A stretch of 64,000 nucleotides of DNA, from positions 8,804,001-8,868,000 of the forward strand of contig NZ_CP108464.1 in the NCBI RefSeq assembly GCF_036226405.1, written 5' to 3'. Below, piece after piece: positions 46,718 to 55,667 of the stretch. The stretch is from Streptomyces sp. NBC_01260 (GTDB taxonomy: Bacteria > Actinomycetota > Actinomycetes > Streptomycetales > Streptomycetaceae). How positions within the stretch are numbered: the stretch's first letter is position 1; every line of letters begins with the position of its first letter. A program made the translations under genes and the position numbers. The notes below the pieces were generated by a model, which worked only from the letters and a program-made list of their open reading frames with translations, did no database searches and was not told where the DNA came from.

Positions 46718-47021
46718 GCCGTCCCTGCCCCGGCCTCACACCCCCCGGTCCGCCGCACGCGCGGAAGCGGCGCAATCAACCGGTCCGGGGCCCCGGTTTC
46801 TGCCGCCTCCTTCCAGCGGACGGGCGGCGCCGGAGTTCTCCCAGGCCGGAGTCCTGGAGCGAGAGCCCCCACCCGGCAGAACCGCCACGGGGACTGGAGC
46901 GCTGCTGAAGTTCCGCAACACCGGGCTTCCATACGGTCGCCATGCGACGGAGCACTGACCTCGACGGCCCGTCGCACACCAAGGCCGGTCCGGCGATTCG
47001 ATGTAAGGAGCGGTGGCGAAC
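46718..47021. promoter_or_regulatory. Leader of the N-nitroso biosynthetic operon
   Basis: About 300 bases without a gene, preceding the methyltransferase. It must contain the promoter of the long operon that follows. AAGGAG at 47005-47010 is the ribosome site for ATG 47022. I see no clear SARP-type direct repeats. Confidence 0.4.
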
Positions 47022-48104
47022 ATGCAGCAGGTCCAGGGCGCACAGGTCACGACAGCAGGGCATGATCCGGGACCCGACGGCCCGAACCTGTCGCTCGACA
47101 ACGCACAGCACCGTCTGATCACGGCGTCGCTGAAGTCGCTGGCACAGGAGATGAACAACATCGCGGAGCAGGCGTCCGCACTGCTCACGGCGCCGGTGGG
47201 CGGCGCCACCGACTCCGACGTCTTCGCGCGGATCGCGCGCGGCGCCGTCCCCCGATGGCATTTCGCGATGCTGAACGACACCGAGCGCAACGACGCCCTC
47301 GTCGGAGCCCTGACGCGCGGCATACCGGCCGGGGCGACGGTCCTGGACATCGGCTCGGGGAGCGGACTGCTCGCCATGGCCGCCGCACGGGCCGGCGCGG
47401 CGCGGGTGATCACCTGTGAGATGAACCCGCTGCTCGCGGAGGTCGCCCGCCAGACGGTCGACACGCACGGGTTCAGCGAGATCATCACCGTGATCGGCAA
47501 GCCGTCCAACCTGCTGGAGATCGGCCGCGACCTCGACGCCCCGGTGGACGTGCTCGTCTCGGAGATCGTCGACTGCGGGCTCATCGGGGAGGGCCTCCTG
47601 CCGTCGATCAGACATGCACGCCGGCACCTGCTCAAGCCCGGCGGCATCATGCTCCCCTCGGTAGCCCGGGTGCAGGGCCGGCTCGTCAGCAGCGAGGACA
47701 TCCTGCGGCTCAACCAGGTCACGACGGCGTCCGGGTTCGACGTCTCGCTCATGAACACGCTGTCCACCCGCAGCCACTTCCCGGTGCGGCTCAGCACCTG
47801 GCCCCACCGCTATCTGTCCGACACCGTCCGGGTCATGGAGTTCGACCTCGCCGAGGACGCCCTGGAGCCGGGCGAGCGTCCGGTCGACTTCGTCGCGAGC
47901 GCCGACGGGGAGGCGCACGCCCTGGCCGTCTGGTTCGAACTGGACATGGGGCACGGAACCACGCTGTGCAACTCTCCGGAGAACACCGGTTCGCACTGGA
48001 TGCAGGGGTGGGTCCCGCTGGAGAAGCCCGTGCCGGTGAAGGCGGGTGAGCCGGTCTCCCTGCGGATCCGCTGGAGCGACTTCACCCTCAACGTCCACGC
48101 CTGA
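47022..48104 (+). CDS. sznE: PRMT-like arginine N-methyltransferase (SznE/StzE-like)
   Basis: 360 residues from ATG 47022 (11 bases after AAGGAG; GTG 47013 is possible but too close). It is a class I methyltransferase of the protein-arginine-methyltransferase type: SAM motif VLDIGSGSGLLAMAAARAG, the double-glutamate loop SEIVDCGLIGEG, and a C-terminal beta-barrel with the THW-like SHWMQGWVPLEKP. Bacterial PRMTs are uncommon. In streptozotocin biosynthesis SznE methylates free L-arginine to N-omega-methyl-L-arginine, the substrate of SznF. Its position 61 bases upstream of an SznF orthologue makes that role the best inference here. Confidence 0.9.
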   Translation: MQQVQGAQVTTAGHDPGPDGPNLSLDNAQHRLITASLKSLAQEMNNIAEQASALLTAPVGGATDSDVFARIARGAVPRWHFAMLNDTERNDALVGALTRGIPAGATVLDIGSGSGLLAMAAARAGAARVITCEMNPLLAEVARQTVDTHGFSEIITVIGKPSNLLEIGRDLDAPVDVLVSEIVDCGLIGEGLLPSIRHARRHLLKPGGIMLPSVARVQGRLVSSEDILRLNQVTTASGFDVSLMNTLSTRSHFPVRLSTWPHRYLSDTVRVMEFDLAEDALEPGERPVDFVASADGEAHALAVWFELDMGHGTTLCNSPENTGSHWMQGWVPLEKPVPVKAGEPVSLRIRWSDFTLNVHA

Positions 48105-48165
48105 CCGTCCCGGCGGGCCGCCCCTTCCGCGCCGGCCGCACCTCCTTCTCTTCAAGGAGCACGCA

Positions 48166-49581
48166 ATGAGCCATGTACCGCAGCACGTCCCGTTCGAACT
48201 CAGTGGCGCCGAACTGCGCGATGCCATCGTGCAGTTCGCCACGAACCCGATCTACCTGGACAACCTGTCCTGGCAGAACGAGGACAACCCCTACCGCCGC
48301 CAGCTGCGGCCACAGGTGCTCCCGCACCTCGACTTCGACAAGGTCCCGGGCAGGGAGAACATCCTCGACTACACGAGCCTGGCCGTGCAGCGTCTGCTCA
48401 CCACCGTCTACGAGGCGGACCTGGTGTTCTTCCCCCAGTCCGGACTGGAGGGCAAGGAGGAGGACTTCCGGGCGTTCTACAGCCCGGCGAACCGGGCGCT
48501 CGGCGAGCGGATACGCCCGGCCCTGGAGCGGTACGCCTTCGGCTTCCTCGACGACGAGGTGGAGACCTCGGGCACGTGGACCAGGGCGAGCCTCGACAGC
48601 TACCTCGACTCGCTCGACATGGGCGGCGGCCAGGAGCCGTCACCGGTGGAGGCGGCCGTCACCGGTTCCACCGACCCCGTGCGCGCCGCCCGGATGTGGC
48701 TGGTGCAGTTTGCCCCCGACTTCCTCTCCGAGGCGTCACCCATGATGCGCAACCTCCTCGGCTACTACGGACCCACCCAGTCGGAGTGGTTCAAGGTCGT
48801 CATCGACGAGTACGGCTACGGCGTGCACGACACCAAGCACAGCACCCTGTTCGAGCGGACGCTGGAGTCCGTCGGCCTGCGGACCGACCTCCACCGGTAC
48901 TGGCAGTACTACCTCAACAGCAGCCTGCTGCTGAACAACTACTTCCACTACCTGGGCAAGAACCACGAACTGTTCTTCCGGTACGTGGGCGCGCTGTTCT
49001 ACACGGAGAGTTCCCTGGTCGACTTCTGCCGACGCGCCGACCGGCTGCTCCACGGTGTCTTCGGCGAGTCCGTCGACACCAAGTACTTCACCGAGCACAT
49101 CCACATCGACCAGCACCACGGCCGAATGGCCCGCGAGAAGATCATCGCACCGCTGATCGACGCCCACGGCGAGGGCATCATCCCCGAGATCGTCCGGGGC
49201 ATCGAGGAGTACCGGGTGCTCCTGGGCATCGCCGACAAGGACCTGAGCGCGCAGATCGCCTGGATGGACGACCAGCCCGAACTGAAGAAGCTGCACGGTC
49301 CCGTCTACGAGGCGATCCGGGAGGGGCGAGTGGTGGCGCCGGTGGCGCACCTGGTCGAGCCCTTCAATGAACTGTCCAACACCCACTGCCACGAAGGCGA
49401 CGAGCTCTGCCACATCGTGTCGGGCACCATGCGCTTCGAGAGCGGCCTCGACTCCTCGCTGACCCTCGAGGCGGGCGAGGGCGTCGTCATCCGGCGCAAC
49501 CGGCTGCACGGGGCCGACATCCTGTCGGACGAGTGCGTCTACGAGATCCACTCGGTGGGGGACTACCGCAAATGCCTGTAG
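48166..49581 (+). CDS. sznF: N-nitrosating di-iron/cupin metalloenzyme (SznF/StzF-like)
   Basis: 471 residues from ATG 48166 after CAAGGAG. An N-terminal helical domain (about 1-130) is followed by a haem-oxygenase-like di-iron oxidase (about 140-330) with Glu189, Glu215, His225, Glu281, His311, Asp315 and His318, and a C-terminal cupin (about 385-471) with the three-histidine site His407, His409 and His448. As I recall them, these are the residue numbers of the metal ligands in SznF. SznF hydroxylates N-omega-methyl-arginine at two nitrogens in the di-iron domain. Its cupin iron then rearranges the product to an N-nitrosourea. Conservation of all ten ligands in register indicates true orthology and activity. 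The stop overlaps the next gene. Confidence 0.95.
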   Translation: MSHVPQHVPFELSGAELRDAIVQFATNPIYLDNLSWQNEDNPYRRQLRPQVLPHLDFDKVPGRENILDYTSLAVQRLLTTVYEADLVFFPQSGLEGKEEDFRAFYSPANRALGERIRPALERYAFGFLDDEVETSGTWTRASLDSYLDSLDMGGGQEPSPVEAAVTGSTDPVRAARMWLVQFAPDFLSEASPMMRNLLGYYGPTQSEWFKVVIDEYGYGVHDTKHSTLFERTLESVGLRTDLHRYWQYYLNSSLLLNNYFHYLGKNHELFFRYVGALFYTESSLVDFCRRADRLLHGVFGESVDTKYFTEHIHIDQHHGRMAREKIIAPLIDAHGEGIIPEIVRGIEEYRVLLGIADKDLSAQIAWMDDQPELKKLHGPVYEAIREGRVVAPVAHLVEPFNELSNTHCHEGDELCHIVSGTMRFESGLDSSLTLEAGEGVVIRRNRLHGADILSDECVYEIHSVGDYRKCL

Positions 49582-49934
49582 TGAACTTCGCCGTCACCGG
49601 ACGGGAGAACTGTGTGGTCGTCGCTGGCATCGCCTACGTGTACGCCACGGTCGGCGGGCGCGGCTTCGTGATGAGCGCCCAGTGCCCCCACCGCGGGGGC
49701 CCGCTGCACCTGGCGGGTGTGACGCCGGACGCCTCCCGGCTCATCTGCCCCTGGCACGACCGCAAGACGTCCACGGCGCGGCTGCGCGCCGAGGTCCCCG
49801 CCGTGCGCTCCGGGGCCCGGGTCACGGCCGTCTTCTCCGAGAGCCGGCCGCGCACCGCCCCCCGATGCGCTGTGACGACCCGTGAGCACCGGCCCCTGTC
49901 GTCCGCGCTCGCCCGGCCCGGCCCGGCGGTCTGA
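49572..49934 (+). CDS. Small Rieske [2Fe-2S] protein
   Basis: 120 residues from ATG 49572, which lies within the last codons of the sznF-like gene, so the two are translationally coupled. The Rieske motif is CPHRGGPL followed 16 residues later by CPWH. The fold looks like a stand-alone Rieske ferredoxin (the strand before the motif reads YVYATVGGRGFVM) with an extra basic, disordered C-terminal tail of about 50 residues. It is a good candidate electron donor for the di-iron oxidase, which needs reducing equivalents. That role is inferred only from coupling. Confidence 0.85.
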   Translation: MPVVNFAVTGRENCVVVAGIAYVYATVGGRGFVMSAQCPHRGGPLHLAGVTPDASRLICPWHDRKTSTARLRAEVPAVRSGARVTAVFSESRPRTAPRCAVTTREHRPLSSALARPGPAV

Positions 49935-50091
49935 CCCGGCCGGTCCGTCCGGTCGCAGCCGCGGGCCGCGGACTGCAACGACCTGGGAGTCGCCGGTGTT
50001 CTACCCATTGCGACGGCTCCGCCGCGGCGCCGGGGACGGCGCCGCGGCGCGCACCCGCCCGAGCACGACGACGAACGAGGAGACACGAACC

Positions 50092-51342
50092 ATGGCGTGG
50101 GACGGTGAGAAGCCGCTTTTGCTCCTGATCGGGAGCAGCGGCCGGCGCAGCAGGGAGTTCATCCTGCGAACGGTGAGCCAGCGCTACGCGCTATGGCTCC
50201 TCCAGCCCGCGGCGGTGACCTGGGAGGACCCGTACGTCGTGGGCGGCACGGCCGTCGACAACACCGACGCCGAGGCTCTCGTCGAGGCGGCCCTCCAAGT
50301 GGCCGCCGCGCACCGAGTGACCGGCGTGTTCTGCTACGACGAGGGGCTCGTCACGCCCGCCGCCCATGTGGCACGGGCGCTGGGACTGCCCGGCAACTCC
50401 CCGGAGGCGGTCGTCGCCTGCCGGGACAAGAACGCCACCCGCATCGCGCTGGAGGCCGCCCGGGTTCCCCAGCCCGCGTCGATCGGCGTCCGCTCCCTGG
50501 ACGAGGCACGCACCGCGGCGAAGAAGATCGGCTTCCCCGTCGTGGTGAAACCGCGCGGCCTGGCCGGCGGGATGGGCGTACGCAGGGCCGACGGTCCCGA
50601 CGACGTGGAGAGCGCCTACGAGGCCGCCTCGGACGCCTCCTACCCCGGCGTGCCCGTCTTCGACGTGCCGGTCCTCGTGGAGGAGTACGCGGACGGCCCG
50701 GAGATCAGCGTCGACGCGGTCTTCTTCGACGGCGAGTGCGTTCCGCTCGCCGTGGCCCGCAAGCAGGTGGGCCTCGCGCCCTTCTTCGAGGAGACGGGCC
50801 ACGAGGTCGACGGGTCCGACCCGCTGCTCACCGACACCGGGCTGCTCGAGGCGTTGCGGGCCGCGCACGCCGCGCTCGGCTTCCACACCGGGGTCAGCCA
50901 CACCGAGTTCCGCATCACCGCCGACGGCCTTCGTCTGATGGAGGTCAACGCCCGCCTCGGCGGCGACATGATCCCCTACCTCGGGGAGCTGGCCACCGGC
51001 GTCGACATCGCGATGGCCGCGGCCGACACCGCTGCCGGCCGGCGCCCGGACACCACGGTGCGCCACCGGAGGGCCGCCGCGATCAGGTTCCTCTACCCGG
51101 AGCACGACGTCGAGATCGACTCCGTGACCGTCCACGAGGACCGCTTCGTATCCGGCGTCCACAGCGCCGACGTGATGGTCGACCCCGGCGCGGTGCTGCG
51201 CCTGCCGCCGCGCGGCTACATCTCCCGCTACGCCCGGGTGATCGCCCTGTCCGACTCCGCCGAGCAGGCGCGCGCCGCCCTGCTGAGCGCCGCGGAGATC
51301 GTCGAAGTCGTCTCCCGCCCGGCGGGGGTCCCCGCACCGTGA
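50092..51342 (+). CDS. ATP-grasp ligase 1
   Basis: 416 residues from ATG 50092, 8 bases after GAGGAG; the frame is open upstream to 49882 but lacks a site there. It contains the ATP-grasp core: RDKNATRIALEAARVPQP, FPVVVKPRGLAGGMGV (lysine and glycine-rich loop), VLVEEYADGPEISVDAVFF and MEVNARLGGDMIPYL (metal-binding Glu and Asn). The family joins a carboxylate, activated as acyl phosphate, to an amine. In this cluster it may activate a carboxyl group of the arginine-derived intermediate or link it to another unit. It overlaps the transporter gene by GTGA. Confidence 0.9.
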   Translation: MAWDGEKPLLLLIGSSGRRSREFILRTVSQRYALWLLQPAAVTWEDPYVVGGTAVDNTDAEALVEAALQVAAAHRVTGVFCYDEGLVTPAAHVARALGLPGNSPEAVVACRDKNATRIALEAARVPQPASIGVRSLDEARTAAKKIGFPVVVKPRGLAGGMGVRRADGPDDVESAYEAASDASYPGVPVFDVPVLVEEYADGPEISVDAVFFDGECVPLAVARKQVGLAPFFEETGHEVDGSDPLLTDTGLLEALRAAHAALGFHTGVSHTEFRITADGLRLMEVNARLGGDMIPYLGELATGVDIAMAAADTAAGRRPDTTVRHRRAAAIRFLYPEHDVEIDSVTVHEDRFVSGVHSADVMVDPGAVLRLPPRGYISRYARVIALSDSAEQARAALLSAAEIVEVVSRPAGVPAP

Positions 51343-52667
51343 CCGACACCGACGAGGGCTCCACGGAGAGCCCGAAGGCCGCCCGGCCGTCCGTCATGCA
51401 GACCCTGCGAGGGATCCCCGGCCCGATCTGGCTGGTCCTGGTCGGCATGCTGATCAACAGGCTCGGCAATTTCCTCCAGATCTACCTGGTGCTCTACCTC
51501 ACCGACAAGGGCTTCAGCACCTCCGCCGCCGCCTTCGCGCTCGGCGCCTACGGTGTGGGCTCGGTCGTCGGCGTCCTGGTGGGCGGCTCGATCTCGGACC
51601 GGATCGGCTACGCGTGGACCATCGTGGGCTCCATGGCGCTGGCCGGCCTGTTCACGCTCAGCCTGGTCCACATCGAGAGCCTGCCGGTGGTGATCGCGGT
51701 CGCCGCGCTGATCGGCGTGCTGGCGCAGGCGTACCGGCCCGCATCCTCGGCACTGCTGGTGGAGGCCACTCCGGAGGAACACCATGTGATGGTGTTCGCC
51801 GTCTACCGCATGGCGTTCAACCTCGGCACCACCGCGGGGCCGCTGCTGGGGGCACTGCTCATCAGCATCTCCTACGACCTGATGTTCTACGTCGACGCGG
51901 TCACGTCGGTGGGCTTCGCACTCTTCGCGCTGATCCTGGTGCGGGCGGACGCGGCCGCCAAATCCGGCCCACGGGAACCGGAGACCGACGGCCGGTCGTA
52001 TCTGGCCGTGCTCCGCGACAGGCGCTATCTGCTGTTCCTGGTGGCGCTGTTCCTCAACGCCGTCGTCTACATCCAGCACACCTCCGCACTCCCGCTCCAG
52101 CTCAGGGCGGACGGCCACGGCGCGACCTTCTACTCGGCCCTGCTGTCGCTGAACGCGGTGATGGTCATCTGCCTGGAGCTGTTGTTCACGAAGTACGTGC
52201 AACACCTTCCGGCGCGGTTCGCCGTCGCGCTGGGCGTCGGTCTGGTGGGTGTCGGCATGAACCTGTACGTGGCCGGCCCCGGCATGGCGATGTTCGTCGT
52301 CGCGACGGTGGTGTGGACGGTCGGCGAGATGATCGGCACCCCGACCGCCTCCGCCTGGCCCGGCCGGGTCGCCCCCGCCCACCTGCGAGGCCGGTACATC
52401 GCGGCCTCCGCCTTCCCCATGCAGATCGGCTACGCGGTCGGCCCGGTGATCGGAATCGCGGCCTGGCAGGCGTCGGCGGCCTCCGTCTGGTGGCTGTGCG
52501 GCGTGCTGACCGCGGTGGCGGTCGTCGCGACCCTCATGGGCATGGTCGAACCGTCGGCCGACGAAGCGGAACGGGCCGCGGACCCCGACCCGACCGACGT
52601 CGTTCCGGGGGAGCCCGCCGGGGCCGCCCCCCGCCCGGTCTCGCCCACCCCCGCCGAGACCACCTGA
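51339..52667 (+). CDS. MFS multidrug-type exporter
   Basis: 442 residues from GTG 51339, overlapping the ligase stop. Twelve membrane helices are visible, the first being IWLVLVGMLINRLGNFLQIYL. The signature loop GGSISDRIGYAWT between helices 2 and 3 and the motif C region RMAFNLGTTAGPLLGALL indicate a drug:H+ antiporter. The C-terminal tail is acidic and proline-rich. As the only MFS gene in the operon it probably exports the N-nitroso product, giving part of the self-resistance. Confidence 0.92.
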   Translation: MTDTDEGSTESPKAARPSVMQTLRGIPGPIWLVLVGMLINRLGNFLQIYLVLYLTDKGFSTSAAAFALGAYGVGSVVGVLVGGSISDRIGYAWTIVGSMALAGLFTLSLVHIESLPVVIAVAALIGVLAQAYRPASSALLVEATPEEHHVMVFAVYRMAFNLGTTAGPLLGALLISISYDLMFYVDAVTSVGFALFALILVRADAAAKSGPREPETDGRSYLAVLRDRRYLLFLVALFLNAVVYIQHTSALPLQLRADGHGATFYSALLSLNAVMVICLELLFTKYVQHLPARFAVALGVGLVGVGMNLYVAGPGMAMFVVATVVWTVGEMIGTPTASAWPGRVAPAHLRGRYIAASAFPMQIGYAVGPVIGIAAWQASAASVWWLCGVLTAVAVVATLMGMVEPSADEAERAADPDPTDVVPGEPAGAAPRPVSPTPAETT

Positions 52668-52748
52668 GCCCCCGTCCACCCCGACTCGTGCCCAGCCCGT
52701 GCCGCGGTTCTCCGGCACGACCCGATCCGGAAGTGAGCGAAGCTGCCC

Positions 52749-53705
52749 ATGGCCTACGCAGACGGCATCGAGAAGTTCGTGGAGACGGTCGACGGCGCCC
52801 TGCCGCCCGACTTCTACACCTACCCCGTCGAACGACAGCGCGTCCTCTACGACGCCCTGACCGAAGTGCTTCCCATCCCCGTGCCCGAAGGCGTCCGCCA
52901 CCGGGACGCGACGGTCACCCACGGCGGTCGCACAGCCCGCATCCGCGTCTACGAGCCGGCCCGGCGCACGGGCGACGCCGTGCTGTTCTACATACGCGGC
53001 GGCGGCTTCGTCATAGGCTCTCTCCACAGCCACCACAGCCTGGTCGCCGAACTCGCCGACCGCACCGGCCTGGTGGCGATCGCCCTAGACTTCGGCATGG
53101 CCCCGGAGAACGCGCACCCCGGCCCGCTGGAGGACTGCTACGCCGGGCTGTGCGGCACCCTTGCCGACCTGCCCGGCCTCGGGCTCGACGGCATCGACCC
53201 CCACGGCGCGGTGCTCTGCGGGGAGAGCTCCGGCGCCAACATGGCCGTGATCCTGTCGATGATGTCCCGCGACCGCGGCGGCCCCCGGCTGCGCGGCCAG
53301 GCCGTGATCAGCCCCGTCCTCGACTTCACCCGGTGGCGGCACGGTGGCGAGGACGCCCCCCTGCTCTCCGGCGGTGAGATGGAGTTCTACACCGCCTGCT
53401 ACTGCCCGTTGCCCGAACAGGCGGAGCACCCGTACGTCTCGCCGCTGCTCACCGGCAGCTTCCACGATCTGCCGCCCGCCTACGTCGTGGGCTGCGAGAT
53501 GGACTCCCTACGCATCGACGCCGAGAAGTACACCGCCAGGCTGCGGCAGAACGGGACACCGGTGACGTACGTCATGGAGGAGGGCATGGTGCACGCCCCG
53601 GTGCGAGCCCGCCGTATCAGCGAACCCGCCGGAGAGTTCTTCGCGCGCTACTGCGACGCGGTGGCCGAGCTGGCCCGGAAGGCGGCCGACCGTGCCGAAC
53701 GCTGA
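52749..53705 (+). CDS. Alpha/beta hydrolase, HSL-like, with altered oxyanion motif
   Basis: 318 residues from ATG 52749 (AAGTGAGCGA upstream, weak). It belongs to the hormone-sensitive-lipase (alpha/beta hydrolase fold-3) family. The nucleophile is in GESSGAN, the acid in EMDSLRIDAE and the histidine in EGMVHAP. The usual HGGG oxyanion motif reads RGGGF here, with arginine replacing the first histidine. A transferase or hydrolase role in trimming or transferring the nitrosourea acyl group is possible but speculative. The stop overlaps the start of the second ATP-grasp gene. Confidence 0.88.
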   Translation: MAYADGIEKFVETVDGALPPDFYTYPVERQRVLYDALTEVLPIPVPEGVRHRDATVTHGGRTARIRVYEPARRTGDAVLFYIRGGGFVIGSLHSHHSLVAELADRTGLVAIALDFGMAPENAHPGPLEDCYAGLCGTLADLPGLGLDGIDPHGAVLCGESSGANMAVILSMMSRDRGGPRLRGQAVISPVLDFTRWRHGGEDAPLLSGGEMEFYTACYCPLPEQAEHPYVSPLLTGSFHDLPPAYVVGCEMDSLRIDAEKYTARLRQNGTPVTYVMEEGMVHAPVRARRISEPAGEFFARYCDAVAELARKAADRAER

Positions 53706-54966
53706 ACGGGACCCGGCGGCCCCGTGGGCCGGCCCCTGCGTGATCGTCGATCCCTACTCCTCCGGCGCGCTCTTCCCCGAAGCCCTGGCCGAACACTCCG
53801 TGCCCGTGGTCGCGGTGGTCACCGGGCCCCGCGCGCCGGAGGCCTACGCGTCCTCCTACCGGCCGCAGGACTTCGCCGAGATCATCGTCTACGAGGGGGA
53901 CCTGGAACCGGTGGTGCGTCGGTTGCGTGAGCTGGACCCGCGATGTGTGCTGGCCGGCTGCGAGTCCGGGGTGGAACTGGCCGAACGCCTCGCCCCGCGG
54001 GTGCTGCCCGAACGCTGCAACGTGCCGGAACTCGCGGCGGCCCGGCGTGACAAGAGCAGCATGGCGGACGCCGTCGCGGCCGCCGGCCTGCCGGTCATCC
54101 CGCAGCTCTGCACCGCCGACGCCGACGAGGTGGCGGCCTGGCTGGAACGGGAGGGCCTGACGGGGGCGGACCTCGTCGTCAAACCGCCGAAGAGCGCCAG
54201 CACCGACGGCGTGATCAAACTGGCGGGCGGCGCGGACTGGCGCGGAGTGTTCACACGCCAGCTCGGCCGGGTCAACCAGTTCGGGGAGATCGACGACCGG
54301 CTCCTCGTCCAGAAGTTCGTCACCGGCACCGAGTACGTGATCGACACCTTCAGCCACGAAGGCAAGCATGCGCTGGTCGACGTGTGCGCCTACCGCAAGA
54401 TCGACAACGGTCCGCACATGGCCGTCTACGACACCATGCGATGGCTCCCCCCGGACGATCCGGCCCTTTCCGAACTGGCGGAATACGTCTTCGGGGTCCT
54501 GGACGCCGTGGGGATGCGCTTCGGCGCGGCCCATGTCGAGGTGATGGGCACCGCGGAGGGGCCGCTGCTCATCGAGCTCGGAGCCCGCCCCCACGGCGGG
54601 GGCCAGCCGCGCTTCAACCGCAACGCCACCGGCGACAGCCAGATCGACCAGACCGTGCGCTGGCTGACGGGAGGTGAACTGCCGCAGAGCTACGAACTGC
54701 TCGTCCACCAGATGTGCGTCTTCCACATCGCCCCCCGCTCCGGCACTGTCCGCGGCACGTCCGCCCTGGACGGCATCCGGGCTCTGCCCAGTCATCACTT
54801 CTCGATCCAGAACCTGGCCGACGGCGACCGCGTCCCCGCCACCCGGGACCTGGTCGACAGCCTCAATTTCGGATTCGTGATCCTCGCCCACCCCGACGAG
54901 GAGCAGATCCTGCGGGACTACGAAGCGGTTCGAGCCGGGGAACGCCGACTGTCCATCGAGGAGTAG
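53692..54966 (+). CDS. ATP-grasp ligase 2
   Basis: 424 residues from GTG 53692, overlapping the hydrolase gene by 14 bases. A Rossmann-like N-terminus (VIVDPYSSGALFPEAL) is followed by the ATP-grasp domain with RRDKSSMADAVAAAGLPVIPQ, DLVVKPPKSASTDGV, LLVQKFVTGTEYVIDTF and LIELGARPHGGGQPRF. It resembles L-amino-acid ligases of the BacD/YwfE type. Two different ATP-grasp enzymes in one operon suggest two amide or related couplings in the pathway, or ligation to an amino acid followed by hydrolysis. Confidence 0.9.
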   Translation: MPNAERDPAAPWAGPCVIVDPYSSGALFPEALAEHSVPVVAVVTGPRAPEAYASSYRPQDFAEIIVYEGDLEPVVRRLRELDPRCVLAGCESGVELAERLAPRVLPERCNVPELAAARRDKSSMADAVAAAGLPVIPQLCTADADEVAAWLEREGLTGADLVVKPPKSASTDGVIKLAGGADWRGVFTRQLGRVNQFGEIDDRLLVQKFVTGTEYVIDTFSHEGKHALVDVCAYRKIDNGPHMAVYDTMRWLPPDDPALSELAEYVFGVLDAVGMRFGAAHVEVMGTAEGPLLIELGARPHGGGQPRFNRNATGDSQIDQTVRWLTGGELPQSYELLVHQMCVFHIAPRSGTVRGTSALDGIRALPSHHFSIQNLADGDRVPATRDLVDSLNFGFVILAHPDEEQILRDYEAVRAGERRLSIEE

Positions 54967-54968
54967 CG

Positions 54969-55667
54969 ATCAACACCGTCGCGTTCCTGGCGAGTTCGCT
55001 GGTCGTCATCATGGCGCCCGGTCCCGACCTGGTACTGATCACCGGCCTGGTCCTGAACGGGTCCCTGCGGGTGGCCACCGGCGCCGCGCTCGGCATGATC
55101 ATGGCCGGGGCCGTCCAGGCAGGGCTCGGTGCGGCCGGGCTGGCCGCACTTCTGGCGGCGCGGCCGGACCTCTTCGCGGCCTTCCGGTGGACCGGTGCGG
55201 TCGTCCTGCTCGGCTGGGCGTCGCTGGCCCTGCGCCGGGCGGTCAGCGGGGACGGCGCCGAGGCCCGGGCCCCGTCCCGCCCCCCGGCCGAGGTCGCCGC
55301 GCACGCACCGCACGCACCGCCCTGCGAGCCGTCCTCACCCGCGGCGGCGCCGACGGAAAGCACCGGCCCCTCGGTACGCCAGGCCTTCGGGCAGGGGCTG
55401 CTGTGCACCGGGTCCAACCCCAAGGTGGGCATCTTCCTGATGGCGTTCCTGCCCCAGTTCGTTCCCCCGGGCATGTCCCCGGCGGCTGGCGTCCCCCTGC
55501 TGGCAGCCTGTTACCTGTCCCTGGGACTGATCTGGCTGCTCACCTGGATGCGACTGGTCCACCGCCTCGCCCGGCACCTGCGGTCCCCGCGGATGCTGCG
55601 GATCGCCGACGGTCTCACCGCAGCCGTGTTCGGTGTCTTCGCGGTCCGCCTGGTGCTGAGTGGTTGA
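54969..55667 (+). CDS. LysE-family exporter, apparent ATC start
   Basis: 232 residues with six hydrophobic helices. The signature APGPDLVLITG follows the first helix, and FGQGLLCTGSNPKVGIFLMAFLP is the typical LysE second half. A poorly conserved proline-rich loop separates the halves. No ATG, GTG or TTG precedes the first helix in frame: the only start consistent with a full protein is ATC at 54969, three bases after the upstream TAG, with a perfect GAGGAG at 54958-54963. The nearest in-frame ATG (55012) would remove the first helix. It probably exports an amino-acid-like intermediate or product. Confidence 0.8.
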   Translation: MNTVAFLASSLVVIMAPGPDLVLITGLVLNGSLRVATGAALGMIMAGAVQAGLGAAGLAALLAARPDLFAAFRWTGAVVLLGWASLALRRAVSGDGAEARAPSRPPAEVAAHAPHAPPCEPSSPAAAPTESTGPSVRQAFGQGLLCTGSNPKVGIFLMAFLPQFVPPGMSPAAGVPLLAACYLSLGLIWLLTWMRLVHRLARHLRSPRMLRIADGLTAAVFGVFAVRLVLSG

